A stretch of DNA of 64,000 nucleotides, from the NCBI RefSeq assembly GCF_017874415.1, contig NZ_JAGGLM010000001.1:1-64000 (forward strand). Direction: 5' to 3'. Below, in pieces: positions 34,387-43,054 of the stretch (within the stretch, counting starts at the first letter, position 1; each line of letters starts with the position of its first letter). Under the pieces are notes generated by a model. The model saw only the letters and a list, made by a program, of their open reading frames with translations. It made no database searches and was not told where the DNA came from. The DNA comes from Clostridium algifaecis (GTDB taxonomy: Bacteria; Bacillota; Clostridia; Clostridiales; Clostridiaceae). The position numbers and the translations under genes are program-made.

Positions 34387-34988
34387 TTCTGGACTTTTTT
34401 TAACCTATATTTAAAGTAATAGATCATTGTTGAAATTAAAATAATTGCTAGTAAAATAAGCAATATAAAAATTAAATGTTTTGATATAAGTGAGTGATAT
34501 AGACTCCAGTTCTTCCCTAAAAATTTTCCTAGTGATATAAAGGTTCCTGTCCATATGAATGCTCCAAGATAGGCACTTACCATAAATTTTTTAAAAGGAA
34601 CTTTTACTATACCTGAAAAGTAACCCATAATATGTCTGACGCCGGGAATAAAATAGCATACAAATATCAGCCACAGGCCATATCTTTCAAACCATTTGGA
34701 TATTTTATTTAATTTAGCAGTGTCCAGATGAATGTAATGACCATATTTTTCAAAAAAAGTTCTCCCGAGCATTTTACCTATAAAATGTGATATCGTAATT
34801 CCAATTATCCCGCCTAAAGATGCCATAATTATGCTTAAAATCCAGCTCATTTTTTGTTGGTGCACGATGTATCCACAATATGTCATAATGGTTTCACCGG
34901 GAAGTGGAAACGCTATGAGTTCCAATGTTAGTAGTATAGTTAATATAATATATCCATATTGATTGAATAGATTCATTATAGATTCCAA
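34383..34988 (-). CDS. DedA-family membrane protein
   Basis: A 201-residue membrane protein of the DedA/SNARE-associated (VTT) family, implicated in lipid carrier flipping and membrane homeostasis. The family signature is seen in ELIAFPLPGETIM near the N-terminus, GIIGITISHFIGKMLG in the second helix pair and FIPGVRHIMGYFSGI in the core (conserved Arg). TTG at 34988 is favoured by AGAGGTGAG upstream; the in-frame GTG at 34997 lies inside that site. Confidence 0.88.
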   Translation of the reverse strand: MESIMNLFNQYGYIILTILLTLELIAFPLPGETIMTYCGYIVHQQKMSWILSIIMASLGGIIGITISHFIGKMLGRTFFEKYGHYIHLDTAKLNKISKWFERYGLWLIFVCYFIPGVRHIMGYFSGIVKVPFKKFMVSAYLGAFIWTGTFISLGKFLGKNWSLYHSLISKHLIFILLILLAIILISTMIYYFKYRLKKVQN

Positions 34989-35062
34989 AAAACTCACCTC
35001 TATTTATCATAATTAGTTTAGCACATGATATTTTACTAGTAAATATAAATAAAGTTAAGTAT

Positions 35063-35090
35063 TTGTGAATTGATACTTATGTAGTATAAT
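35063..35090 (+). promoter_or_regulatory. sigma-A promoter of dut
   Basis: TTGTGA at 35063-35068, 16 bases, then TATAAT at 35085-35090, about 60 bases before the start codon. Confidence 0.55.
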
Positions 35091-35150
35091 ATTTTGAGAT
35101 ATTTGCTATATGGATAAAAATATAAGAGTTGAAAGGATGAACCTTAAATT

Positions 35151-35579
35151 ATGAAATTGTTGATTCAAAAAGTTAATGATAAAGCAAAAATACCTTTTTA
35201 TGCACATAAAGGAGATGCAGGGCTTGATCTATTTTCTGTGGAGAAACTGATTATAAAACCTATGGAGAGAAAGCTTGTGCCAACTGGAATAAAAATTCAA
35301 CTTCCTGAAAATACAGAAGCACAGGTTAGACCAAGAAGTGGACTTGCACTTAAATATGGTATGACACTTTTAAATACTCCAGGAACTATAGACGAAGGAT
35401 ACAGGGGCGAGATAAAAGTTCTCATGATAAATTTGGGACAGGAGCCATTTTTAGTTGAAGAAGGTATGAAAATTGCACAGATGGTTATAAAGCCTGTAGA
35501 GCAGGTTGTTGTAGAGGAAACGGATAAATTGAGCACTACAGAAAGAGGACAGGGGGGATTTGGGTCTACAGGAATTTAG
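35151..35579 (+). CDS. dut: dUTP diphosphatase
   Basis: A 142-residue trimeric dUTPase. All five family motifs are visible: [19 protein letters not shown] (motif 2), [13 protein letters not shown] (motif 3 with catalytic Asp), the GMKIAQMVI motif and the C-terminal [10 protein letters not shown] lid. It hydrolyses dUTP to dUMP and pyrophosphate. ATG start behind GAAAGGATG. Monocistronic. Confidence 0.96.
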   Translation: MKLLIQKVNDKAKIPFYAHKGDAGLDLFSVEKLIIKPMERKLVPTGIKIQLPENTEAQVRPRSGLALKYGMTLLNTPGTIDEGYRGEIKVLMINLGQEPFLVEEGMKIAQMVIKPVEQVVVEETDKLSTTERGQGGFGSTGI

Positions 35580-35599
35580 TTAAGAATTAAGAGTTAATG

Positions 35600-35663
35600 A
35601 AATGGGGCTGTCGCACTAAAAATAAATTCTACAACTAAATTTCCTAATGCGACAGTTCCATTT
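35600..35663. repeat. Long-armed inverted repeat after dut (terminator or repeat remnant)
   Basis: The left arm at 35600-35615 (GGGGCTGTCGCA core) and the right arm at 35648-35663 (TGCGACAGTTCC core) pair over about 16 bases with G-U pairs, around a 32-base AT-rich loop. The right arm ends in CATTTTAC. It may act as terminator for dut and for the convergent metallo-hydrolase gene. Confidence 0.55.
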
Positions 35664-35680
35664 TACATATGCCGGATAAT

Positions 35681-36460
35681 TTAATTGTTATCTTTCTGCG
35701 GCAGCTGCAAGTGACCATCTTCATATGCTAATTGAAAATTCTGCCCGGGATTTTCAATGCACATTATTTTAGTTTTGCAGTTTCCCATATAATCTTTAAA
35801 TTTGCCGCAAATTGACATTTTGTCCCAAAGATGCATAGGGAAGAATACAGATGGATTGATTTCCTTTATAAAATATTCTCCACCGAGAGAATAATATTCT
35901 TCAAGTCTAGGGTCTACAGGGAAAAACGCTATATCTATTTTTTCACCTTTTAATTGTTTTATTTCATGTTTGAAATTTCCGCCGGCCATTTTTCTTTCAT
36001 TTTCAGAATCTTCTTTCCAGTACCACCAGTTCAAATCTCCTGCATGAAATAATGTTATGCCGTCCACCTTTACTAAATATGAAACACCTATATCTGTAGA
36101 ACCATATGCTTTTATATAGATATCATCCAATTTTAAATCTTTATATTTTGAGAGTTTGTAGTAATTTTTTTTGTAGTTTGTAATTTTTATGTCGCTGCTC
36201 AGTATATATTTGATATTTTTATTTATCTTATCCCACTTTAGTATTACAGGATTAAAATGATCAGGATGACTGTGAGATGAAAAGACTATAACATTATTCT
36301 TGCTTTTTATAAAATCATTTGAGATAAGTCCATTATATATATTGTTTGTTTTACCTGTGAAACTATCTTTGTAATAATCAAATATTAAAAAGTAATTTTT
36401 AGTTTCTACTGAAAAACCACTGTGATATAGATAATGTATATTAATAGTATAATTATTCAA
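35681..36460 (-). CDS. Metallo-beta-lactamase-fold hydrolase
   Basis: A 259-residue MBL-fold protein. The metal-binding HxHxDH is intact (H63, H65, D67, H68 in SHSHPDHF), and downstream ligands are suggested by FHAGDLNWW and the late His in FFPMHLWD. It resembles the L-ascorbate-6-phosphate-lactonase/UlaG-like branch in architecture rather than true beta-lactamases. TTG start at 36460, with AGGGGTG upstream. Substrate unknown. Confidence 0.82.
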   Translation of the reverse strand: MNNYTINIHYLYHSGFSVETKNYFLIFDYYKDSFTGKTNNIYNGLISNDFIKSKNNVIVFSSHSHPDHFNPVILKWDKINKNIKYILSSDIKITNYKKNYYKLSKYKDLKLDDIYIKAYGSTDIGVSYLVKVDGITLFHAGDLNWWYWKEDSENERKMAGGNFKHEIKQLKGEKIDIAFFPVDPRLEEYYSLGGEYFIKEINPSVFFPMHLWDKMSICGKFKDYMGNCKTKIMCIENPGQNFQLAYEDGHLQLPQKDNN

Positions 36461-36533
36461 TTTTTTTCACCCCTATGTTAAATGAGTTTTATCTCGGTAA
36501 TATAGATACATGATATCACAAATATCAGACGAG

Positions 36534-36562
36534 TTCACAAAAAAATATATATAAGGTATAAT
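36534..36562 (+). promoter_or_regulatory. sigma-A promoter of the glyoxalase-like gene
   Basis: TTCACA at 36534-36539, 17 bases, then TATAAT at 36557-36562. Confidence 0.6.
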
Positions 36563-36623
36563 GTAAATAATAAACAATTATAAAATAAGTGATGATATCA
36601 AGAGCTGAAAGGGAGGAATTATT

Positions 36624-36992
36624 TTGAAATTTAAGTTTGACCATAACAATATAAATGTACTTAATCTTGAAAAATCTATAGAATTTTATGAAAAAGCATT
36701 GGGGTTTAAGGAAATCGATAGAAAATATGCGGATGATAATAGCTTTATATTAGTTTATATGGGTGATGGACAGAGCAATTATAGTGTTGAATTGACATGG
36801 CTTAAGGATAGAAAGGAGCCATATAATTTAGGAGATAATGAGATACACATGGCAGTAAGAACTGATGATTATGATGCAGCACATAAGCTTCATAAGGATA
36901 TGGGATGTATATGCTATGAAAATGAAAAGATGGGACTTTATTTTATAGCTGATCCGGATGGATATTGGACAGAGATTTTACCTAGAAAATAA
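36624..36992 (+). CDS. Glyoxalase I-like VOC protein (lactoylglutathione lyase type)
   Basis: A 122-residue VOC-fold metalloenzyme. Two beta-alpha-beta-beta-beta units carry the four metal ligands expected for glyoxalase I: H7 (FDHNNI), E56 (SVELTW), H75 (EIHMAV) and E117 (WTEILP). It would isomerise the methylglyoxal-thiol hemithioacetal; which thiol is used here is unknown. TTG start at 36624 behind GGGAGGA. Confidence 0.85.
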   Translation: MKFKFDHNNINVLNLEKSIEFYEKALGFKEIDRKYADDNSFILVYMGDGQSNYSVELTWLKDRKEPYNLGDNEIHMAVRTDDYDAAHKLHKDMGCICYENEKMGLYFIADPDGYWTEILPRK

Positions 36993-37059
36993 CTTTTAAA
37001 AATGTTTAAAACCTCTCAACCTGGATATAATTATTAAAAAATAGTTGGGAGGCATAAAA

Positions 37060-37392
37060 ATGAATAATGTAACTCTTATAGGAAGATTAACTAAAGATGC
37101 AGAGCTGTTTAAAATAGAAAATAGCAAAAGAAGTGTTTTAAAATTTATACTTGCAGTAGACAAAAATTTTGTGAATAAAAATGGAGAAAAGAGAGCAGAT
37201 TTTATTTCTGTATCATATTTTAGTGGCGGAGCAGAAAAACTTCAACAGTATTTGAAAAAGGGAAGACTTCTTGGAGTAAATGGCAAAATAACTACAAAGA
37301 GTTATACCAGAGATAATATAAAAAAGTATTATACTAATGTAGAAGCTGATACAATCCAATTTTTAGAATATAAAAAAGAAACACTTGCATAG
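37060..37392 (+). CDS. ssb: Short single-stranded DNA-binding protein
   Basis: A 110-residue OB-fold SSB. It begins NNVTLIGRLTKDAEL and contains FISVSYFSGGAEKLQQYLKKG; the tail ends KKETLA. It lacks the disordered linker and acidic DDDIPF-type tip that recruit partner proteins in the main SSB, so this is probably a second, specialised copy. ATG at 37060 behind GGGAGG. It stands alone, between the glyoxalase-like gene and the motility region. Confidence 0.85.
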   Translation: MNNVTLIGRLTKDAELFKIENSKRSVLKFILAVDKNFVNKNGEKRADFISVSYFSGGAEKLQQYLKKGRLLGVNGKITTKSYTRDNIKKYYTNVEADTIQFLEYKKETLA

Positions 37393-37430
37393 CTTAAATT
37401 TTCATAATAATAAAAAAAGTATATTTTTCG

Positions 37431-37464
37431 ATAATGGAGCTGAATTTTTATTTGGCTCCATTAT
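37431..37464 (+). terminator. Terminator of the short ssb gene
   Basis: ATAATGGAGC (37431-37440) and GCTCCATTAT (37455-37464), a perfect 10-bp stem with a 14-base loop, followed by TATTTG. Confidence 0.65.
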
Positions 37465-37638
37465 TATTTGTCTAGAATATGGATATGCTTAAATTTAAAA
37501 TATAAAATACATATAATATAGAGAGATTGAATAGTATTAATTGACATGAATATACAAGTCTTGTTAAAATTAATATAATGAAGTAAAATATAATTTTAAA
37601 TGTAACCGATTGAATTTAATTAAAAGGATGGGATAGAT

Positions 37639-37977
37639 TTGGAAGATGAGGAGAAAGTATTAATAAGTAAGGTTTGTATACAAAAAATAAAAATGGGCTT
37701 GAAGACTATAAGATTAAATGAAAAAAATAAGAATTTAAAGAAAGAAGCCTCAGAGATGCTGAATATGATTGATAAGGAATTGAGTGATGATAGTGAATCT
37801 CTGGAAGAAAAAATATTGGAAAAGATGAAAGAAACTAAAAAGTCAGATCCAGATATGAATGCAAATTTATATATATTGTATCGTAATTTAGTAGATAATA
37901 AAATAAGTGAGGAACAGGCACTTCAGCTTTACAGTATGTATGTTAAAATAGAGCCTTATAATAAAATTATAAAATAA
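37639..37977 (+). CDS. Small helical protein next to flagellin, unknown function
   Basis: A 112-residue charged, predicted all-helical protein without signal peptide or membrane segment. TTG start at 37639 behind AAAAGGATGGG. It sits immediately before the flagellin promoter, with 22 bases between its stop and the -35. Position suggests a flagellin chaperone or translational regulator, but I see no match to FliS, FliW, CsrA or FlaF-type motifs. Not recognised. Confidence 0.55.
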   Translation: MEDEEKVLISKVCIQKIKMGLKTIRLNEKNKNLKKEASEMLNMIDKELSDDSESLEEKILEKMKETKKSDPDMNANLYILYRNLVDNKISEEQALQLYSMYVKIEPYNKIIK

Positions 37978-37999
37978 TGTTAAAATCAACTTATTATTC

Positions 38000-38028
38000 T
38001 AAAGTATCACTCTAATATTTTCGATAAT
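38000..38028 (+). promoter_or_regulatory. sigma-28 (sigma-D) promoter of flagellin
   Basis: TAAAGTAT from 38000 and TTCGATAA ending at 38027, with 22 bases from T to C. Both boxes fit the flagellar sigma consensus well. It lies about 40 bases before the start codon. Confidence 0.8.
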
Positions 38029-38065
38029 AATAAAATCAGAGTAAATGAGAAGGAGTGGAATTTTC

Positions 38066-38923
38066 ATGAGAATAAGCTATAATATGCCGGCTTTGACTAT
38101 TAATTTACTTCAAAATCAGGCATTAAATAGACAAAGTGGAGCTTTATCTAGAATATCAAGTGGGATTAAAATAAATAGTGCTGCGGATGATCCTGGTGCA
38201 TTTGTTCAAAGTGAAAATATAAGGCTGCAGGTAGGTGGACTTCAAACTGCAGCAAGCAATGTCCAGGATGGGATAAGTATGCTTCAGACTGCAGAGGGTG
38301 GACTTCAGGAAATTACAAGCATGGTTCAGAGAATAAAAACACTTACTATTCAGGCAGGTGATGGAGCAACTACTCAAGATGACAGAGAAAAAATCCAGGG
38401 TGAAATAGACCAGATGATAGACGGAGTAGATGCAATGGCAAAAGATTCTGATTTCAATGGATTGAAAATGCTTTCCGGAAATGGAAATCAATCATTGACT
38501 ATGCAGGTAGGTGCCAATTATGGAGAAAGTGTTGAAATACCACAATATGAATTATCAAATACTTCGGATGGCACAAGTAAAATTTCAGAATTATATAAAA
38601 TTAAAACAGGAGCAGGAAATGATATATTAAGTGGAAATATTGATAGTACGTTAAGCAGCATTGATAGTGTTTTAGATACAGTTGTTTCTGCAAGAAGTAA
38701 ATATGGTGCCTTAGAAAATAAATTTCAGAGCAATTATGATAATATGCAGAGTTTAACTGATGAAATGACTGCCGCCGATAGCAGCATAAGAGATTCGGAT
38801 ATTTCTGAGGAGATAATGAATTATTCCAAAGAAGGTATAATTATACAGGCTTCAACTGCAATGATTGCACAGGCAAATAAATTGCCTCAAGATGTTTTAA
38901 GCATATTACAAAATGTAAAATAA
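38066..38923 (+). CDS. fliC: Flagellin, short form
   Basis: A 285-residue filament subunit. The conserved N-terminal D0/D1 region (NLLQNQALNRQSGALSRISSGIKINSAADDPGAF) and C-terminal D1/D0 region (ISEEIMNYSKEGIIIQASTAMIAQANKLPQDVL) are joined directly. There is almost no variable D2/D3 surface domain, consistent with the small length. ATG at 38066, with AAGGAGTG upstream; an in-frame ATG at 38045 precedes that site. A sigma-28 promoter and a strong terminator frame it as a single-gene transcript. Confidence 0.94.
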   Translation: MRISYNMPALTINLLQNQALNRQSGALSRISSGIKINSAADDPGAFVQSENIRLQVGGLQTAASNVQDGISMLQTAEGGLQEITSMVQRIKTLTIQAGDGATTQDDREKIQGEIDQMIDGVDAMAKDSDFNGLKMLSGNGNQSLTMQVGANYGESVEIPQYELSNTSDGTSKISELYKIKTGAGNDILSGNIDSTLSSIDSVLDTVVSARSKYGALENKFQSNYDNMQSLTDEMTAADSSIRDSDISEEIMNYSKEGIIIQASTAMIAQANKLPQDVLSILQNVK

Positions 38924-38940
38924 TATCAGCTTATACAACG

Positions 38941-38984
38941 AAAACAAGGTACTTATTACATGAAAATAAGTACTTTGTTTTTTT
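38941..38984 (+). terminator. Flagellin terminator
   Basis: A 17-base arm (38941-38957) and its complement (38965-38981) with one G-U pair, loop of 7, ending in a TTTTTTT run. Confidence 0.85.
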
Positions 38985-39214
38985 GCTTAAATAAAAAAAA
39001 TATACAATCCTGTAAAAATTAAATTTTCATTAAATATCCAAATATTGTACATATATATGGAATATGGAGCAGAATTATGTTAAAATTAATTATATTAAAA
39101 AAAAATTTAATTTAAAATAAAATATAATTAAATTTTATGATATTTTGAGCAGAAATTTCATTAAAAATGTAAAATATATTATATATGTGTTTAATTTAAG
39201 ATAAGGAGGAATAT

Positions 39215-39619
39215 ATGGATTATATATCAAATTTATCCAACGACCAGCTGGTAAATAATTTAATTGGAAGAGGATTAGATGCGTCAACAGAGCGCAGCAA
39301 GGCAATATCAAATAATATTGCAAATATAAATACCAAGGGATATAAAAGAAAATATGTTACATTTGAGGAAAATCTCAAGGATAGTATTGATAAACTTGAA
39401 TTAAAAACAGATAATGACAAACAGATTAAATTAGACAATGGATACGGGCAAATAACTACCAATACTGATAATTCAACAAGTATGAGAAGCGATGGAAATA
39501 ATGTTGATATTGAAGTGGAAACTGTTAATCAGGCAGCAAATGAACTTATGTATAATTCACTTGTAACGCTTGAAAATAATAGGCTGAGTATGGCTAAAAA
39601 CGTTATAAATGGAAATTAG
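39215..39619 (+). CDS. flgB: Flagellar proximal rod protein FlgB
   Basis: A 134-residue rod subunit. The family N-terminus appears as [21 protein letters not shown] and the C-terminal helix ends [21 protein letters not shown]. It builds the proximal rod with FlgC and FliE. ATG behind AAGGAGG. It is the first gene of the long flagellar operon. No sigma-28 promoter is seen in front of it, as expected for an early flagellar operon. Confidence 0.94.
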   Translation: MDYISNLSNDQLVNNLIGRGLDASTERSKAISNNIANINTKGYKRKYVTFEENLKDSIDKLELKTDNDKQIKLDNGYGQITTNTDNSTSMRSDGNNVDIEVETVNQAANELMYNSLVTLENNRLSMAKNVINGN

Positions 39620-39630
39620 GAGTGATATTT

Positions 39631-40062
39631 ATGATTCAGGCTTTTAATGATCTTAGAATAAGTGCAAGCGGTCTTTCAGCAGAAAGACTTAGGATGGATA
39701 CTATAGCTTCAAATATGGCAAATGCAGAAACAACTCATGGTGCAAATGGACAACCTTATAGAAGAAAAGTAGCTGTATTTCAAGAAAATTTAAATGAGGC
39801 TTTAGACAGTAATGGCAATTATGAGGAGAATCTTATGGGAGTAAAGGCTGTAGGAATAAAGGATGATAATTCAGCTTTCAGGAGAGTTTATGATCCATCG
39901 AATCCAGATGCAGATGCTACAGGATATGTTTCTATGCCAAATGTAAATATATTAAATGAAATGGCTGATATGATGACAGCTACGAGATCTTATGAAGCAG
40001 ATGTAAGTGCTATTAATTCTGAAAAAAGTATGTTTTCAAAGGCTTTGGAAATAGGAAAGTAG
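39631..40062 (+). CDS. flgC: Flagellar proximal rod protein FlgC
   Basis: A 143-residue rod subunit with the N-terminal motif [25 protein letters not shown] and C-terminal [28 protein letters not shown] at 39631 with AGGAGTG upstream; an in-frame ATG at 39622 lies before that site. It follows flgB by 11 bases. Confidence 0.95.
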   Translation: MIQAFNDLRISASGLSAERLRMDTIASNMANAETTHGANGQPYRRKVAVFQENLNEALDSNGNYEENLMGVKAVGIKDDNSAFRRVYDPSNPDADATGYVSMPNVNILNEMADMMTATRSYEADVSAINSEKSMFSKALEIGK

Positions 40063-40073
40063 GGGACTAATAT

Positions 40074-40409
40074 ATGAAAATAAATAAATTTACGCCTGAC
40101 AGCAGTATTTTTAATAAAGTAGTAAATGGAAATGACATTAAAGTAAATGATGGTAATGATGCAAGTAACAGTAATAATGGAGACAGCATTAATAGTTTTT
40201 CGAACATATTAAAGGATAAGTTAGATGATGTTAATAATTATCAAGTACAATCAGATAATAGTACTAAGGAATTCATAGATGGAGATAGAACTGATATACA
40301 TAATGTTATGCTGGATGCAGAAAATGCAAAAATGTCGTTAAGCCTTGCAGTACAGATTAGAAATAAATTTGTTGAAGCATATCAGGAATTGAATAGAACA
40401 CAGTTATAG
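40074..40409 (+). CDS. fliE: Flagellar hook-basal body protein FliE
   Basis: A 111-residue protein linking the MS-ring to the rod. The N-terminal 50 residues are Asn/Asp/Ser-rich and variable. The conserved C-terminus includes DIHNVMLDAENAKMSLSLAVQIRNK and AYQEL. It lies 11 bases after flgC. Confidence 0.92.
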   Translation: MKINKFTPDSSIFNKVVNGNDIKVNDGNDASNSNNGDSINSFSNILKDKLDDVNNYQVQSDNSTKEFIDGDRTDIHNVMLDAENAKMSLSLAVQIRNKFVEAYQELNRTQL

Positions 40410-40424
40410 AAGGAGCGCTAATTG

Positions 40425-42032
40425 ATGGGTAAGCTATCACAATTGTTTAAAAATTTAGTAGGTAAATGGAAGGGTCTTAGTAGAAATAAAAAGATAGCTT
40501 TTGGTATCATAATCTCAGGAGTTATAGCTGCACTTATATTTACAGGAATATCTTTTGGAAAAACCAAATATGCAGTATTGTTTTCAAATTTGGATACTAC
40601 GGATGCTGCAACAGTTTATAAACAACTTCAAAGTGATAAGGTAGATGCAAAGGTACAGGGAAATTCTATACTTGTTCCAAAGGATCAAGTTGACAAAATT
40701 AGAATGCAGACTCTTTCAGAGGTTCAACTTACTAATGGAAGTCAGGGGTTTGAACTTTTAGATAAGAGTAAATTTGGAGAAACGGACAGCCAGATGAAGA
40801 TAGATTATCAGAGAGCACTTCAGGGTGAACTAGAAAGAACTATAAAATCTCTTCCTCAGGTTGAAAATGCAAGAGTGCATCTTGTACTGCCAGATGATAC
40901 CGAATTTGTAAAAGATACTAATCCAGGGAGTGCATCTGTAACTTTAAAGTTGAAGACAGGTCAGCAACTTACTCAGGATCAGACAAAAGCTCTTGTGGCA
41001 CTTGTATCTGGCAGTGTAAAAAATGTACCAAAACAAAATGTGGAAGTTATAGATGATAAGTTAAATCTTTTATCAAGGGATTTATATAGCAGTGATGGCA
41101 CAGATACAGGGTCATCTTCGGATTCTACCATTCCTGCTGAAAAGCAGCAGGATTTACAGAAAAAATATGAAGATGATATGGAGAAAAGGCTTCTTGCAAT
41201 GCTAGAACCTATATATGGTAAAGATAAGGTTAAGGTTCAGGTAAATGCAGATCTGGATTTTGATGCTGTACAGCAGGATTCTAAAACTTATGATTCCAAA
41301 AATGTAGTTGTTAGTGAGCATACTATAAATAGCACAAATACTGGCGGAACCAATAATTCTGGTACTAGTCCTGTAGATAATAATATGAGCAATACATCTG
41401 TAAGTAGTTCAAACAATGGCAATTCTACTAGCAATGAAGCTACAAGAAATTATGATGTACCTGAGGTTGAACAAAAAACTATAAAGGCACCAGGAAGTGT
41501 GAAAAGATTAACTACATCCGTGGCACTTGATGGAAATGTTGATAATGCTACAAAAACATCTATAAGAAATTTAGCAGTTTCTGCCATAGGATATGATGCA
41601 ACTAGAGGCGATACCATAAGTGTGGAATCTATTCCTTTTGATACTACAGCTCAGGATAATGCGAAAAAAGATGTGGATGCTATGCAGAAAGCTTCACAAC
41701 AGGCACAGCGTAACAAATATATTATAGCAGGTGCAATTTTAGCAGCAGTTATAATAGCTTCAGTAGTTGGTTTCTTGATTTGGAGAAGAAAGCATGCTGC
41801 AGATGAAGAAGATCTGTTTGATGATGACATAATTAATCCACCGGATATTGATGACATAGATGATAATGATGCAACTAAGGCACAGAATAAAATTAAGTTT
41901 AAGCCTGTAGAACTTGATCAGGAAGAAAATGAAGACACTCATGTTGAAAATGAAATAAAGAAATATGCTAAGGATAAACCAGATCAGGTTGCAGATGTAA
42001 TCAAGGCATGGCTAGCAGAGGATGAGAGGTGA
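40425..42032 (+). CDS. fliF: Flagellar MS-ring protein FliF
   Basis: A 535-residue membrane-ring protein. A first membrane helix (about 24-44) is followed by a YscJ/FliF domain (VLFSNLDTTDAATVYKQL, then LQGELERTIKSLPQVENARVHLVLP). A Ser/Asn/Thr-rich linker (about 300-340) and a second helix (about 430-450) come next. The cytoplasmic tail that binds FliG ends the protein. ATG at 40425; the TTG one codon earlier is a possible alternative with the same AAGGAG site. Confidence 0.95.
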   Translation: MGKLSQLFKNLVGKWKGLSRNKKIAFGIIISGVIAALIFTGISFGKTKYAVLFSNLDTTDAATVYKQLQSDKVDAKVQGNSILVPKDQVDKIRMQTLSEVQLTNGSQGFELLDKSKFGETDSQMKIDYQRALQGELERTIKSLPQVENARVHLVLPDDTEFVKDTNPGSASVTLKLKTGQQLTQDQTKALVALVSGSVKNVPKQNVEVIDDKLNLLSRDLYSSDGTDTGSSSDSTIPAEKQQDLQKKYEDDMEKRLLAMLEPIYGKDKVKVQVNADLDFDAVQQDSKTYDSKNVVVSEHTINSTNTGGTNNSGTSPVDNNMSNTSVSSSNNGNSTSNEATRNYDVPEVEQKTIKAPGSVKRLTTSVALDGNVDNATKTSIRNLAVSAIGYDATRGDTISVESIPFDTTAQDNAKKDVDAMQKASQQAQRNKYIIAGAILAAVIIASVVGFLIWRRKHAADEEDLFDDDIINPPDIDDIDDNDATKAQNKIKFKPVELDQEENEDTHVENEIKKYAKDKPDQVADVIKAWLAEDER

Positions 42033-42037
42033 TATAG

Positions 42038-43054
42038 ATGGCTAGAGACAATAAAAAATTAACTGGCGTGCAGAAAGCTGCTATACTTTTTATAACTCTT
42101 GGACCTGAAGCCGCTGCAGGAATAATTAAAAAATTACCGGAAGCAGAGATACAAAAAATAACTTATGAAATAGCAAATATTAGTTCTGTCAAGTCAGAAC
42201 AAAAAAAAGATATACTTAAAGAATTTGTAGAAATGAACAAAGCCAAGGATTATTTGGTAGAAGGTGGTATAGAATATGCAAAAAATCTTTTGTCAAAAGC
42301 ACTTGGAAATCAAAGAGCTGTTGAAATATTAGATAAGGTAACTGAAGCAACACAACAGTTTAGGCCTTTTGCAATTGCAAGAAAGGCTGATGCCCATCAG
42401 TTATTGAACATAATAACTGATGAACAGCCACAGACAATAGCACTTATACTTTGCTATCTTCAGGCTGATAAAGCAGGACAGATACTCTCGGCACTTCCAG
42501 AAAATGTTCAGGCAGAAGTAGCTTATAGGGTTGCTACAATGAGGACTACATCACATGCAGTTATAAAAGAGATAGAAAAAGTTCTGGATGGCAAACTATC
42601 ATCTGTAGTTAAATCAGATATGAAGGTAATAGGAGGAGTTCCAACTATTGTTGAAATATTAAACAGAGTTGATAGAACTACTGAGAAAAATATTACAGAG
42701 GGACTGGAGAAGGAAGATGCAGAACTTGCAGAAAAGATCAAGGAGTCTATGTTTGTATTTGAAGATATCATTACCCTTGATGATGTAGCTATACAGAGAG
42801 TTCTAAGGGAAGTTGATACAAAAGAACTTGCACTTGCACTTAAAGGATGTTCTGAAGAAGTTGGAGATGCTATATTTAGAAATCAATCTAAGAGAGCTTC
42901 GGCTGCATTAAAAGAAGATATAGAATTTTTGGGACCTGTCAGACTTATGGATGTTGAAAAAGCCCAGCAGAAGATTGTCAATATAATAAGAAGATTGGAC
43001 GAAGCAGGAGAAATAGTTCTGTCAAGAGGAGGAGAAGATGCAATCATCGTATAA
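42038..43054 (+). CDS. fliG: Flagellar motor switch protein FliG
   Basis: A 338-residue rotor protein coupling MS-ring to switch and stator. It begins LTGVQKAAILFITLGPEAAAGI. Middle-domain EHPQ-like sequence is DEQPQTIALIL, and the C-terminal charged motor helix includes VDTKELALALKG and ASAALKEDIEFLGPVR. It follows fliF by 5 bases and overlaps fliH by 17. Confidence 0.96.
   Translation: MARDNKKLTGVQKAAILFITLGPEAAAGIIKKLPEAEIQKITYEIANISSVKSEQKKDILKEFVEMNKAKDYLVEGGIEYAKNLLSKALGNQRAVEILDKVTEATQQFRPFAIARKADAHQLLNIITDEQPQTIALILCYLQADKAGQILSALPENVQAEVAYRVATMRTTSHAVIKEIEKVLDGKLSSVVKSDMKVIGGVPTIVEILNRVDRTTEKNITEGLEKEDAELAEKIKESMFVFEDIITLDDVAIQRVLREVDTKELALALKGCSEEVGDAIFRNQSKRASAALKEDIEFLGPVRLMDVEKAQQKIVNIIRRLDEAGEIVLSRGGEDAIIV

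Noticed and set aside
37410-37435. CGATAA-type sigma-28 -10 element upstream of the gene at 37639
   Set aside because: The nearest TAAA gives only 18 bases to the C of CGATAA, 3 fewer than in the clear promoters, and the element runs into the left arm of the ssb terminator.
37583-37612. TAAA...ACCGATTG before the gene at 37639 as a sigma-28 promoter
   Set aside because: Spacing is about 2 bases too long and the -10 lacks the final ATAA.
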